A stretch of 45,418 nt of DNA from a virus: positions 1-45,418 of the IMG/VR virus record IMGVR_UViG_3300031972_002612. One strand, given 5' to 3'. The notes under the pieces were generated by a model, which made no database searches, was not told the origin of the DNA, and worked only from the letters and a program-made list of their open reading frames with translations. A program made the position numbers and the translations under genes. Position 1 is the first letter of the stretch; each line of letters opens with the position of its first letter. Below, one piece after another: positions 7,481 to 14,171 of this stretch.

Positions 7481-7638
7481 GCCGCCCTCATCGCTTCCAT
7501 CACGCGCCGATCGCGTTCGGCCTGGGGCAACGTGTGGAAGTCGGGAGCTTCCCGCACACGCTGCGCCGCGCGCTCACCGGGGGTGAATGGCAGCTCTCGC
7601 GGAGCACGCAGATTGTTGATGTGGGCGATGATGCTCAT
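7477..7638 (-). CDS. Small hypothetical protein, 53 aa
   Basis: It starts MSIIAHINNLRAPRELPFTP and ends PQAERDRRVMEAMRAA. The start at 7638 is chosen because it overlaps the upstream stop as ATGA; an in-frame ATG at 7680 would extend into that gene. The stop overlaps the RecE-like start as ATGA. The protein is short, charged and probably helical. No family is recognised. Confidence 0.6.
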   Translation of the reverse strand: MSIIAHINNLRAPRELPFTPGERAAQRVREAPDFHTLPQAERDRRVMEAMRAA

Positions 7639-8036
7639 CCAGCCGCTCCCAGAGCAACGGCCACCATGAGCACAGCGCAAAAAGCCGTGAGAATGACAAG
7701 AACGGCGGAAATCGAGCGCGGATCATAGACGCGCGCAAGCATGTCGCGGCGGTATGCATCCTGATCGAAAGCCCAGTGGCCCCGCTCCGGCGAAGGGTCG
7801 GCGCGACCGGCAAAGGGAGACTTGGGGGTATTGCCGGCCGCGCCTATCGTCGATGTTCCACCAACGACGAAAGTGCGATTCCTATGAGCGAGACGATTAC
7901 GGTCCCCAGAACAGAGTGGGAGTATGTGAAGGCTCTGGCTGAGTTCGGCGCCCTGGCTGCGGCTTTCGCAATCAGCCGCACCCCCGGGCTGAGCGCCGAC
8001 GATCCGCCAGCCAGCTTCGATGACCTCATCGGTCAT
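7635..8036 (-). CDS. Putative C-terminally anchored membrane protein, 133 aa
   Basis: A start at 8036 (MTDEVIEAGWRIVG) has a perfect GGAGG nine bases upstream and overlaps the upstream stop. The C-terminal third is the most convincing part: SPERGHWAFDQDAYRRDM, then a transmembrane segment (ISAVLVILTAFCAVLMVAVA). The middle is less protein-like, and a competing plus-strand frame (7884-8147) overlaps it. Third-position GC and operon direction favour the minus strand. The start is therefore uncertain; only about the last 60 residues are well supported. The function is unknown. Confidence 0.5.
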   Translation of the reverse strand: MTDEVIEAGWRIVGAQPGGAADCESRSQGAELSQSLHILPLCSGDRNRLAHRNRTFVVGGTSTIGAAGNTPKSPFAGRADPSPERGHWAFDQDAYRRDMLARVYDPRSISAVLVILTAFCAVLMVAVALGAAG

Positions 8037-8274
8037 GCTGTCCTCCAAGCTGCTGATCATGCGCAGGGCGAGCGACAGGCCGATGTTGTGGCTGCGTCTC
8101 AGTGGATGGCTCGCGAACTTCGCGGCGTTTATGCAGGAACTCGCTGAGGGCTTGGCGGTCGGCAAGCATGCGCTGGCGGTCGGCCTCACGGTCGGCCGCC
8201 ATTTCCTCGCGCACGATTTCCCGTACGCGGTCCTCAGTCAGTGGGGATGCTGAATTACTCAAGGTCGGCTCCAT
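8026..8274 (-). CDS. Small early leftward protein, first gene after the left operators, 82 aa
   Basis: The N-terminal two thirds look like a real charged helical protein (SPLTEDRVREIVREEMAA, DRQRMLADRQALSEFLHK). The C-terminal tail (TQPQHRPVARPAHDQQ) is low in complexity. It is the first gene downstream of the leftward operator pair at 8329-8369, so it should be among the earliest expressed on induction, the position lambda gives to N. No RNA-binding arginine-rich N-terminus typical of N is seen, so I do not call it an antiterminator. Confidence 0.55.
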   Translation of the reverse strand: MEPTLSNSASPLTEDRVREIVREEMAADREADRQRMLADRQALSEFLHKRREVREPSTETQPQHRPVARPAHDQQLGGQHDR

Positions 8275-8328
8275 CCGCGCTGGATGGAAGCCGGTCAGTC
8301 AGCGCCCATCAGCAGGTGATGAAGCCAT

Positions 8329-8345
8329 CTACAAAGCTTTTGTAG
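8329..8345. promoter_or_regulatory. Left operator 1 (CTACAAAGCTTTTGTAG)
   Basis: A 17-bp dyad with 7-bp arms (CTACAAA / TTTGTAG). It begins four bases downstream of a TTGACT -35-like hexamer read on the minus strand (8355-8350), as does the operator at the right promoter. A near match lies 24 bp away. Expected to be bound by the CI repressor and the Cro-like protein. Confidence 0.75.
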
Positions 8346-8352
8346 GCGCAGT

Positions 8353-8369
8353 CAACAACTCTTTTGTAG
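8353..8369. promoter_or_regulatory. Left operator 2 (CAACAACTCTTTTGTAG)
   Basis: One arm (TTTTGTAG) is identical to the neighbouring operator and the whole site matches it at 14 of 17 positions. It overlaps the TTGACT -35-like hexamer of the leftward promoter, so binding would block RNA polymerase. No clear -10 hexamer is visible on the minus strand. Confidence 0.65.
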
Positions 8370-8416
8370 ACCGCCAATCAGCCATTGCGGCAAAGGGTTG
8401 CTGCCGACGAACTCCG

Positions 8417-8683
8417 CTACGATGAAGCTCCCAAGCAGGACGAGTCGCGAATCATTTTCCAAAAGCGGTATTTTTCCTCATTCCCCTCGGCCAACCACGC
8501 CTGCGCCACTTTGCCAGACGCCAGACATCGATCATGCGAGGTCGCATTGGGAGCGTTATTTACCATCGCGTATTGCTGTTCCGCCGTTTGAGCAGGACTG
8601 GGTTCGGACTGTTTGACGACGAAAATGACCACTAACAGTATGATGCAAGCGGCTATTGCATAGTTTCGCCAATCAAGATTCAT
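8417..8683 (-). CDS. Single-pass membrane protein coupled to the repressor gene, 88 aa
   Basis: The start at 8683 overlaps the cI stop as ATGA, so this gene is translated from the repressor transcript and should be made in the lysogen. Residues 8-25 are a strong transmembrane helix (IAACIILLVVIFVV) after a short N-terminus. The remaining 60 residues (HDRCLASGKVAQAWLAEG) would lie in the periplasm if the positive-inside rule holds and contain two cysteines. Position and topology match superinfection-exclusion or lysogenic-conversion proteins such as those downstream of cI in other phages. The function is inferred from position only. Confidence 0.7.
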   Translation of the reverse strand: MNLDWRNYAIAACIILLVVIFVVKQSEPSPAQTAEQQYAMVNNAPNATSHDRCLASGKVAQAWLAEGNEEKYRFWKMIRDSSCLGASS

Positions 8684-9351
8684 ACTCGACGTCCGAACCA
8701 TTCCACCCGTCCCATGATCTGAACCTCTTCAGCTGTCCGAACGTCTGGCTGATACCTAGAGTTTCCGCTTATAACTCGAATGGAAGGCGGCTCGGATCCA
8801 TGAACTTTCTGAAGATATTTGACGACATAGCCATCGCCATCCCAGATACAGAAGGCACCTGGCTGGGCAAGGGATCGCTTGCGTTTGTTCACGAGTAGTT
8901 GGTCACCGCTTTTGTACTCCGGCTCCATTGAGTCGCCTTCGACATCGACCAGAATCATATCATCTGGGAGGAAGCCAAGTGCTTCAATCAAGCGACGGGA
9001 GAACGCCACCATGCGCATCTCTCCCTCGCCCGTTCCTCCGCCCCCCATCCCGGCGTAGGTCGGTAGCTGCGCAATCATCACTGCATCTGAAGCGGGATCG
9101 AAATGACGATCATCATCCTCCAGGTGATCAGCACCCTCGGCATTAGCTAAAGCCCGTTCGACATATCGTAGCCAAGCCGGGACCTTTTTGCCGTTCTTGA
9201 TGAAGTTGAAAATGTGCTGCTGCTGCAGCTTCACCTCGAATCCGTCGGCGTCAGCAAGAGGCTGAGCACGTTTAGCTAACGCGCCAGGAGACAGATCCAA
9301 GCGCTCCATTTCCGCCTTCAGCCATGCAGCTCGTTGTCGCGCGATGTCCAT
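8680..9351 (-). CDS. cI: CI-type phage repressor with S24/LexA-like autoprotease domain, 223 aa
   Basis: Residues 1-75 form the DNA-binding part (MERLDLSPGALAKRAQ, then QQQHIFNFIKNGKKVP). The C-terminal domain is a LexA/S24 autoprotease: probable cleavage site Ala100-Gly101 in LPTYAGMGGGG, catalytic Ser141 in VEGDSMEPEY and catalytic Lys178 in DGYVVKYLQKV. It should hold the lysogenic state and be inactivated by self-cleavage under RecA* during DNA damage. The start at 9351 is chosen because the repressor fold begins there; the in-frame extension to 9507 would run through the operators and into cro. It is transcribed away from cro. Confidence 0.95.
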   Translation of the reverse strand: MDIARQRAAWLKAEMERLDLSPGALAKRAQPLADADGFEVKLQQQHIFNFIKNGKKVPAWLRYVERALANAEGADHLEDDDRHFDPASDAVMIAQLPTYAGMGGGGTGEGEMRMVAFSRRLIEALGFLPDDMILVDVEGDSMEPEYKSGDQLLVNKRKRSLAQPGAFCIWDGDGYVVKYLQKVHGSEPPSIRVISGNSRYQPDVRTAEEVQIMGRVEWFGRRV

Positions 9352-9362
9352 GCATCGGGCTT

Positions 9363-9379
9363 CTACAAAAAGTTTAGTC
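9363..9379. promoter_or_regulatory. Right operator 3, weak (CTACAAAAAGTTTAGTC)
   Basis: The left arm CTACAAA matches the other operators exactly; the right arm is degenerate. It lies just upstream of the cI start, the position from which a repressor would control its own promoter. Weakest of the five sites. Confidence 0.45.
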
Positions 9380-9389
9380 GCGTGAGGCT

Positions 9390-9406
9390 GTACAATATTC
9401 TTGTTG
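9390..9406. promoter_or_regulatory. Right operator 2 (GTACAATATTCTTGTTG)
   Basis: Matches the 9413-9429 operator at 12 of 17 positions and lies 23 bp from it, the same spacing as in the left pair. It overlaps the TTGATT -35-like hexamer (9404-9409) of the rightward promoter. Confidence 0.55.
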
Positions 9407-9412
9407 ATTAAA

Positions 9413-9429
9413 CTACAATTGTTTTGTAG
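9413..9429. promoter_or_regulatory. Right operator 1 (CTACAATTGTTTTGTAG)
   Basis: A 17-bp dyad with arms CTACAA / TTGTAG, of the same pattern as the left operator at 8329. It begins three bases after a TTGATT -35-like hexamer, inside the spacer of the candidate rightward promoter, and 11 bases before the cro start. Confidence 0.75.
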
Positions 9430-9439
9430 TGCTGGGATC

Positions 9440-9697
9440 ATGGCACAGTCAGCACTCCACCGCGCCGTTGAGGCAATGTCATCGCAGTCCGCTTTAGCGC
9501 GAGCCATTGGAACCTCTCAGCAACGACTCTGGAATTGGCTCGATAAGGGGAAGCCTATCCCTGCCGAATTCGTCCTTAAAACGGAAAAAGCTACTGGCAT
9601 TCCCCGGCATGAACTACGGCCGGACATATATCCGGCTCCCACAGCGAGCAGTGAGATGCCACCCGCCGAAGCCCCTTCTGAAGAGAGGGTGGCGTGA
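9440..9697 (+). CDS. cro: Cro/YdaS-like transcriptional regulator, 85 aa
   Basis: The helix-turn-helix SSQSALARAIGTSQQRLWNW, followed by LDKGKPIPAEFVLKTEKATG, is the signature of the Cro/YdaS family of small phage regulators. The start at 9440 is right after the operator array; an upstream in-frame ATG at 9401 would run through the operators. The Pro/Glu-rich C-terminal tail is dispensable-looking. As the first rightward gene it should repress cI and, in time, early transcription. It faces cI across the three-operator region, the classic immunity layout. Confidence 0.92.
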   Translation: MAQSALHRAVEAMSSQSALARAIGTSQQRLWNWLDKGKPIPAEFVLKTEKATGIPRHELRPDIYPAPTASSEMPPAEAPSEERVA

Positions 9698-9843
9698 CCT
9701 ATCGCCCCCAACCTACCGTGTTCGTGTCGCTCGCCCGCATTCGGAAGAACAACCGGCCGCGGCCGACAGCCGCCCAGCGGCGAGCTGCGCTGCCCATCGA
9801 GATCGGCCCGGATATTTTCAGGGGTGATCGCCATGAGGCATGA
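9694..9843 (+). CDS. Small basic protein with GTG start, 49 aa
   Basis: GTG at 9694 overlaps the cro stop (GTGA) and follows GAGAGG. The product starts VTYRPQPTVFVSLARIRKNN and ends IGPDIFRGDRHEA; it is rich in Arg and Pro. It overlaps the next start by 11 bases (ATGAGGCATGA). Tight packing supports it, but no family is recognised. Confidence 0.5.
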   Translation: MTYRPQPTVFVSLARIRKNNRPRPTAAQRRAALPIEIGPDIFRGDRHEA

Positions 9844-10156
9844 TGGCTTCAATCTGGCCGCGTATGGTATCCGACGCTTCCCGGATTTCGAAGCCCAAGT
9901 CATGATGGACCTCAATGGCGCGTTGTCGAGCAAGGTCGACAAGCTGCCTGGCATCTCCGCCATCGAGCCGGCCATACGCGATCTGATTGAGCAGGAATTG
10001 CGTAACGATCTCCAGAGCCAAAACACCTTCGGCGACCTGATCCTTCGTGGCAACGTCCATGCGAATCCCCTTACAGTCAGCGGCGTAGGAACCATGACTG
10101 TAGCGGCGGCGGGGGCGACGTCCAGTCGCTCCCTCAAAGCGGGTATCCGCCCATGA
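9833..10156 (+). CDS. Hypothetical early rightward protein, 107 aa
   Basis: The start at 9833 (MRHDGFNLAAYGIRRF) follows AGGGG by 8 bases. The central part looks helical (GISAIEPAIRDLIEQELRND) and is followed by a small-residue-rich C-terminus (TVSGVGTMTVAAAGATSSR). A minus-strand frame (9818-10060) is also protein-like; I prefer the plus strand because third-position GC is higher than first-position GC only in this reading, and the stop overlaps the next start as ATGA. No family is recognised. Confidence 0.5.
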   Translation: MRHDGFNLAAYGIRRFPDFEAQVMMDLNGALSSKVDKLPGISAIEPAIRDLIEQELRNDLQSQNTFGDLILRGNVHANPLTVSGVGTMTVAAAGATSSRSLKAGIRP

Positions 10157-10374
10157 TCGTCTGGCTGCCTGGTCCTTCGATCGAAGGCTTTCAGAGCCTC
10201 ATCCCCATGCAATTCATTTCCGTCGATGCCCTTCGGGTTGCACCAGGCATTGACACCCCGGCCTGCACGCCGGGTTCCAGCGCGGCCGATGTCGACCTCT
10301 CCACTGACTGCATCGGTCGCGCTCATTCTTCCTTCCCTGTTCATGGTCCTGCTCTGGCAGGCGCGGAGCAATAG
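10153..10374 (+). CDS. Doubtful small ORF, 73 aa
   Basis: Starts MIVWLPGPSIEGFQSLIPMQ and overlaps the upstream stop by four bases (ATGA). Codon bias does not separate it from the open minus-strand frame. It fills the gap between two better supported genes, which is the main argument for it. Nothing in the protein is recognisable. Confidence 0.35.
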   Translation: MIVWLPGPSIEGFQSLIPMQFISVDALRVAPGIDTPACTPGSSAADVDLSTDCIGRAHSSFPVHGPALAGAEQ

Positions 10375-10378
10375 CGCA

Positions 10379-10840
10379 GTGTCGACGTCTACCCAGCCTT
10401 CGCAAGTTGTTGCCGATGATGCCGTTTATCGAGCGCTCTCGCTCTTCATCGGGGACGGCAGACGCTACTCCGTTCATGACATCGAGATCGGTATCCCCGG
10501 TTTGAAGGCTCGTACGGTATCGAGCTGGATAGCAAATGCCCCTGAGAACAGGCGCGCGCCGAAGATGCGCGACCTGATCCGCATCGCCAGCTTCCTGGGC
10601 GAAGAAGGCGTTGTCTTCCTGTCGAAGGCTCTTGGCGTGATCGGTCTGGGTGCGCACAGCCTCACGCCGCGGCCCGGCGATCCCGGCATGGTCATCGCCA
10701 CTCTTGCCCAAGGTGTCAGCCAGTTCGCCATCCGCGGAGCAGACAATGTCTACTGCCATGTCGACCAAGGTGCACTGGAGCCAGTCGCGGATGAACTAAT
10801 CGCGACGCTCGTGCCCTTCTCTTCCCGAGGGTCGAGATGA
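10379..10840 (+). CDS. Putative helix-turn-helix regulator, 153 aa
   Basis: I favour a GTG start at 10379, which has GGAG nine bases upstream and lies just after the preceding stop; an in-frame ATG at 10343 is an alternative. Residues 15-70 (DDAVYRALSLFIGDGRRYSV, then IPGLKARTVSSWIANAP and KMRDLIRIASFLG) look like a helix-turn-helix unit. The C-terminal half has a long predicted helix (PGMVIATLAQGVSQFAIRGA). Its position after cro is that of lambda cII, so a role in the lysis-lysogeny decision or early control is possible. This is inferred from fold and position. Confidence 0.65.
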   Translation: MSTSTQPSQVVADDAVYRALSLFIGDGRRYSVHDIEIGIPGLKARTVSSWIANAPENRRAPKMRDLIRIASFLGEEGVVFLSKALGVIGLGAHSLTPRPGDPGMVIATLAQGVSQFAIRGADNVYCHVDQGALEPVADELIATLVPFSSRGSR

Positions 10841-11550
10841 CTGAGCCTTGGCCTTTCGGCGATCTGCCGATGTTCCATTACAGCCTGATCCTCGCCGATC
10901 CGCCTTGGTATTTCCGAAACTACTCATCGAAGGGTGAGGAGAAGAACCCCGTCGCCCATTATGACTGCATGGACGCGGCGTCGCTCGCCGCGCTTCCCGT
11001 CAATCAGCTCGCCGCGCCGGATTGCGCCATGCTCATGTGGGCGACCGCTCCGATGCTCCCTGAGGCCATCACCCTTCTGAAGGCGTGGGGCTTTACCTTC
11101 AAGTCGGCCGGCGCTTGGGCGAAGCAGTCTAGCACAGGCGAGAAATGGGCGTTCGGCACGGGCTATTGTTTCCGGTCCGCCGCCGAATTCTTCCTTCTGG
11201 GTACCATTGGCAAGCCCAGGATCATGTCGCGCGCAGTCAGGAACCTGATTGTCGCGCCAGTGCGCGAGCATAGTCGCAAGCCCGATGTTCAGTACGAAAT
11301 GGCCGAGCAGCTGTTTGCCGGACCGTATCTCGACCTGTTTTCGCGGCAGTCCCGCCCGGGCTGGGATGCATTCGGCAACGAGTCAGCGAAATTCGACGAA
11401 TTCCCCGGTCCGCGACGGGACCGAAAACAGAGCGATGGGGCCGGCAACACCCTGACAGGCGGAGGGAAGGCGGGGGGCAAGTCTCTACCCCTTAACCGCA
11501 CCGTTGAATCGCTCTCCGTCGCGCCCCTTTTTGACGGAGCAGCCCTATGA
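10837..11550 (+). CDS. MT-A70 family adenine methyltransferase, 237 aa
   Basis: The catalytic motif DPPW is at residues 21-24 in SLILADPPWYFRNYSSKGE. MLMWATAPMLPEA, KAWGFTFKSAGAWAK and NLIVAPVREHSRKPD complete the MT-A70 pattern for N6-adenine transfer using S-adenosylmethionine. The last 45 residues (GAGNTLTGGGKAGGK) look disordered. The start overlaps the upstream stop by four bases. Such phage enzymes probably protect phage DNA from host restriction or mark it for regulation; the target sequence cannot be read from the protein. Confidence 0.93.
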   Translation: MTEPWPFGDLPMFHYSLILADPPWYFRNYSSKGEEKNPVAHYDCMDAASLAALPVNQLAAPDCAMLMWATAPMLPEAITLLKAWGFTFKSAGAWAKQSSTGEKWAFGTGYCFRSAAEFFLLGTIGKPRIMSRAVRNLIVAPVREHSRKPDVQYEMAEQLFAGPYLDLFSRQSRPGWDAFGNESAKFDEFPGPRRDRKQSDGAGNTLTGGGKAGGKSLPLNRTVESLSVAPLFDGAAL

Positions 11551-11771
11551 TCCCCGCGATTATCTTTTCCGCCGTGACTGCCACGGTGGGCTTCCTCGGA
11601 GGCTGCCTGTGGGGTGGCCTCAGCATGGTAAACAAGCTAGAGGCGGCCGAACAGACTGGCGCCGAGTATAAGCGTCGGCTGAACCGCATTCTCGAGACCG
11701 AGCGTACCGACGTCGAGCAGCATCCCAAGCTGCAGATGCTTTACTCGGTCGCAAAGGGGGAGCGGGTCTGA
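11547..11771 (+). CDS. Small membrane protein, 74 aa
   Basis: The start overlaps the methyltransferase stop as ATGA. Residues 3-28 (AIIFSAVTATVGFLGGCLWG) form a single transmembrane helix; the rest (RRLNRILETERTDVEQHPK) is charged and helical. No family is recognised. Confidence 0.6.
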   Translation: MIPAIIFSAVTATVGFLGGCLWGGLSMVNKLEAAEQTGAEYKRRLNRILETERTDVEQHPKLQMLYSVAKGERV

Positions 11772-12037
11772 TGCGCCACAATTCCCTTGGGCTATTTTCG
11801 CGGCTGGGTCTCCTGGCCGCCATGGCAATGCCCATGCTGGCGTCTGCGCCTCAGCCTGCGACCATTGAAGAGCGCACGGCGCGGCCGTCGAGCAAAAAGA
11901 AGGTTGCTCGCCGGAGAATGATTGCCGGCGGCTACAAGCCCAAGCGCAGCAAAGGCGCTCAGGCGGCGCGCAAAGGCAAATCGAACCGCAATCTCATCAG
12001 TAAGCGCATTCGGCGGAAACATCGTCGCGCCGCGTGA
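11771..12037 (+). CDS. Small, strongly basic protein with signal-like N-terminus, 88 aa
   Basis: Residues 1-26 resemble a signal peptide (LFSRLGLLAAMAMPMLASA) with a possible cleavage after ASA. The remainder is exceptionally basic (SSKKKVARRRMIAGGYKPKR, ISKRIRRKHRRAA). If exported it would be a cationic periplasmic peptide; if not, it could bind nucleic acid. The start shares one base with the upstream stop (TGATG). No family is recognised. Confidence 0.5.
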   Translation: MRHNSLGLFSRLGLLAAMAMPMLASAPQPATIEERTARPSSKKKVARRRMIAGGYKPKRSKGAQAARKGKSNRNLISKRIRRKHRRAA

Positions 12038-12108
12038 TGCCCCGAAGCGTCCGGTGTCGCCGATCGCCGGACGCCTGTTCCCCCATCGGCACCATGAAAG
12101 GAACGGAA

Positions 12109-12498
12109 ATGCCCAGAGGCAGGAAAGCCGATGACAAGCCGATCAACGGCGAGATCCCGAAGCCGGATTTCGCGCTGGCGGTCAAGTTCTACAAGGAGGA
12201 TATCCGCCCGGCGCAGGCCAAGGTTGGCGAATTCGCGCAGGAACAGTCGACCGCCTACCAGGCGATCAAAAAGCAGGCGCATGTCCATCCCGGCGCGGCG
12301 AAGCTGGCGTTCAAACTGCACGACATGGAAGATACGAAGCGGGACGACTTCCTGCGCTCGCTCTACGGCCTGATGCAGGAACTCGATATCGGCCTTACCC
12401 GCGACCTGGTTGACGCCATGGGTGAAGGCGAAGCGGACCAGATGCCGACCCGCGAGCGCAAGCGCCCGACCCTTGCCACCGTGTCACCGCTGAACTGA
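12109..12498 (+). CDS. Conserved phage hypothetical protein, 129 aa
   Basis: The start at 12109 (MPRGRKADDKPING) follows AAAGGAACGG. The sequence FYKEDIRPAQAKVGEFAQEQ, then STAYQAIKKQAHVHPGAAK and DTKRDDFLRSLYGLM, is of a type I recall from alphaproteobacterial phage genomes, always without assigned function. It is helical and soluble. The stop shares one base with the RuvC-like start, so the two are coupled. A further in-frame ATG at 12034 overlaps the previous gene and lacks a Shine-Dalgarno site. Confidence 0.75.
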   Translation: MPRGRKADDKPINGEIPKPDFALAVKFYKEDIRPAQAKVGEFAQEQSTAYQAIKKQAHVHPGAAKLAFKLHDMEDTKRDDFLRSLYGLMQELDIGLTRDLVDAMGEGEADQMPTRERKRPTLATVSPLN

Positions 12499-13043
12499 TG
12501 CGTATCCTCGGCCTCGATCCTTCCAAGCGCTCCATGGGCTGGGCGCTTTGGTCACCTGGCGATCAGCCTGCCTCCGGCGTCTGGGAACTGGGCTCCGAAC
12601 TCACGTCGCGTGGGACCGTCTTCGCGCGCGTCCATGAAAACATGATGGCGCTGCACCGGCTGGGAGAGATCGAGGCCGTTTTCTACGAGGACCTCGTCAA
12701 CATCGTGCCGGGCTCGCCGGTGCCGACCAACAAGGACTCGATCCTGCTGGCCGCCGGCATTGCTGGTCATATCGAGAGCTTCGGCGAGGCCATGGGCTTC
12801 CGCATCATTCGGCCGGTTCACCAAGCCACTTGGCGCCGACATTTCATCGGCAAGATGAAACGCGGCACGAAGTCGGTCGACCTGAAGGCGTACGCCATGG
12901 AGCGCTGTCGCCAGCTGGGTTTTCGACCGACGAAACACGATCAGGCCGAGGCGATCGGTGTCCTCGATTACGCCTGCGCCTCTCTCAACATCATCCCGCC
13001 GTGGAGCGCCTCTGAAGTGCTGCGCCCGGCGCTCACCATCTGA
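12498..13043 (+). CDS. RuvC-like Holliday-junction resolvase, 181 aa
   Basis: The RNase H-like fold is marked by ILGLDPSKRSMGWA (Asp7), VFYEDLVNI (Glu64) and RPTKHDQAEAIGVLDYA (Asp148 and Glu151, with His147), which together give the acidic metal-binding set of RuvC-type enzymes. It should cut four-way junctions or branched DNA formed during replication or recombination, and help clear DNA for packaging. The 181-residue size fits phage RuvC-like proteins. Confidence 0.9.
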   Translation: MRILGLDPSKRSMGWALWSPGDQPASGVWELGSELTSRGTVFARVHENMMALHRLGEIEAVFYEDLVNIVPGSPVPTNKDSILLAAGIAGHIESFGEAMGFRIIRPVHQATWRRHFIGKMKRGTKSVDLKAYAMERCRQLGFRPTKHDQAEAIGVLDYACASLNIIPPWSASEVLRPALTI

Positions 13044-13053
13044 GGAATTCCCG

Positions 13054-13773
13054 ATGACGAAATCCCATGGGCACCAACAGATTGCGCTCTTCAACGGCTT
13101 GTTGAAGCGGGCCCAGAAGGGCGAGCCGGGGCTGTCGAAAGGCGCCATGGTGCTGGCCTACGACTTCGAAAACGAAGAGCAGCTCAACCACGCACTAGAT
13201 GCCCTTTCGTCCAGCCAGCGCATCGCCATCGACATCGATGGGCGGTTTCCCTCCATCCGGATCTTCAAGAACAAATATCACAGTGCTCTGCCGCTGAAGC
13301 GGCCGCTCTATCTCTCGTCCGGTCAGGCGCGGCAGCGCGCCGAACCGCAGATCGCGGTTGCGCCCGCAGCGGCGCCCGGCCATGCCGCGTTGTCGCCACG
13401 GCCGCTGGCACCCATACCGGCACCGGCACCGGCCCCCGCATCGAGCGGCCGCGTACAAACCGCCCCCCAGCGCGATAGCCACGAAGGGGTGCCCGCGCCG
13501 CGTCAGGTCGCGTTCCGGATAGCCGACAATGATCTGGCCTGGATCCTGAGCGAACTCGATACGACGGATCAGCCCATCTCCTTTTCGGCACTCTGCAAGC
13601 AGATATTCCAGGCTGAGGTGGATCGCCGCCGCACGCCCGCCGGTCCAAAGCACAAGCTCAGCGCCCGCGTCCTGCGCACGGCGCGCGAGGAGGGCCTGGA
13701 CCTCGACACCTTCGTCACCAGCCTGATCGAAGTCGGGCTGGCAGCCCGTGAGATGAACCGGAGGGGCATCTAA
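13054..13773 (+). CDS. Hypothetical two-domain protein with Pro/Ala linker, 239 aa
   Basis: I start it at 13054 (MTKSHGHQQIALFNGLL) after GAGGAA; an upstream in-frame ATG at 12958 lies inside the resolvase gene. Residues 1-95 form a small folded domain. A Pro/Ala-rich linker follows (PRPLAPIPAPAPAPASSG). The C-terminal domain (residues 155-239) is helical (NDLAWILSELDTTDQPISFS, then ARVLRTAREEGLDLDTF). It lies between the resolvase and a GIY-YIG-like gene, within the replication block. No family is recognised. Confidence 0.7.
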   Translation: MTKSHGHQQIALFNGLLKRAQKGEPGLSKGAMVLAYDFENEEQLNHALDALSSSQRIAIDIDGRFPSIRIFKNKYHSALPLKRPLYLSSGQARQRAEPQIAVAPAAAPGHAALSPRPLAPIPAPAPAPASSGRVQTAPQRDSHEGVPAPRQVAFRIADNDLAWILSELDTTDQPISFSALCKQIFQAEVDRRRTPAGPKHKLSARVLRTAREEGLDLDTFVTSLIEVGLAAREMNRRGI

Positions 13774-13775
13774 AA

Positions 13776-14171
13776 ATGGGCTTCGTCTACTTCATCGTAG
13801 CGGATGCGCCGAAGAGGATGGTCAAGATCGGCTATACCGCAGGGCACCCAATCGATCGCCTCCGTGCCCTCCAGACCGGTTCGCCGGTGCAACTGGAGGT
13901 CGTTGCGTTTGTCGAAGGCGCAATAGCTCTGGAGCAAAAGCTTCACAGGACATTCCGGAAGCTGCGTACGCAAGGCGAGTGGTTCGTGTGCGAAGGGAAG
14001 CTTCAAGAACTGGTTTGGTACCTCAGCGACGAGTTCGGCAAGGCCGCCCCTCCGGGCACATTCGATGCCGCAATTCACGACGTCGTGCTCGCGGACCTGC
14101 CCCCGCATCCTGCCATTGATGCCGATTACTTCCGTGCGACCGCTGACCCGAGGGAATGGCTGGCGGCATGA
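13776..14171 (+). CDS. T5orf172/GIY-YIG-like nuclease domain protein, 131 aa
   Basis: The N-terminal 80 residues match the T5orf172 (Mug113) branch of the GIY-YIG superfamily: FVYFIVADAP, VKIGYTAGHPIDRLRALQTG and LEQKLHRTFRKLRTQGEWF. The Tyr and Arg/Glu expected in the active site are present, but activity cannot be judged from sequence alone. The remaining 50 residues are unassigned. The gene lies just before the replication initiator; it may be a mobile-nuclease relative or a repair protein. Confidence 0.85.
   Translation: MGFVYFIVADAPKRMVKIGYTAGHPIDRLRALQTGSPVQLEVVAFVEGAIALEQKLHRTFRKLRTQGEWFVCEGKLQELVWYLSDEFGKAAPPGTFDAAIHDVVLADLPPHPAIDADYFRATADPREWLAA

Noticed and set aside
7884-8147. Plus-strand frame starting MSETITVPRTEWEYVKALAE.
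   Set aside because: First-position GC exceeds third-position GC in this frame, the reverse of the minus strand, and a strong GGAGG favours the minus gene. Kept as a finding because it is not fully excluded.
9818-10060. Minus-strand frame starting MDVATKDQVAEGVLALEIVT.
   Set aside because: Third-position GC favours the plus strand and it would oppose the rightward early transcript. Doubt is noted in the findings.
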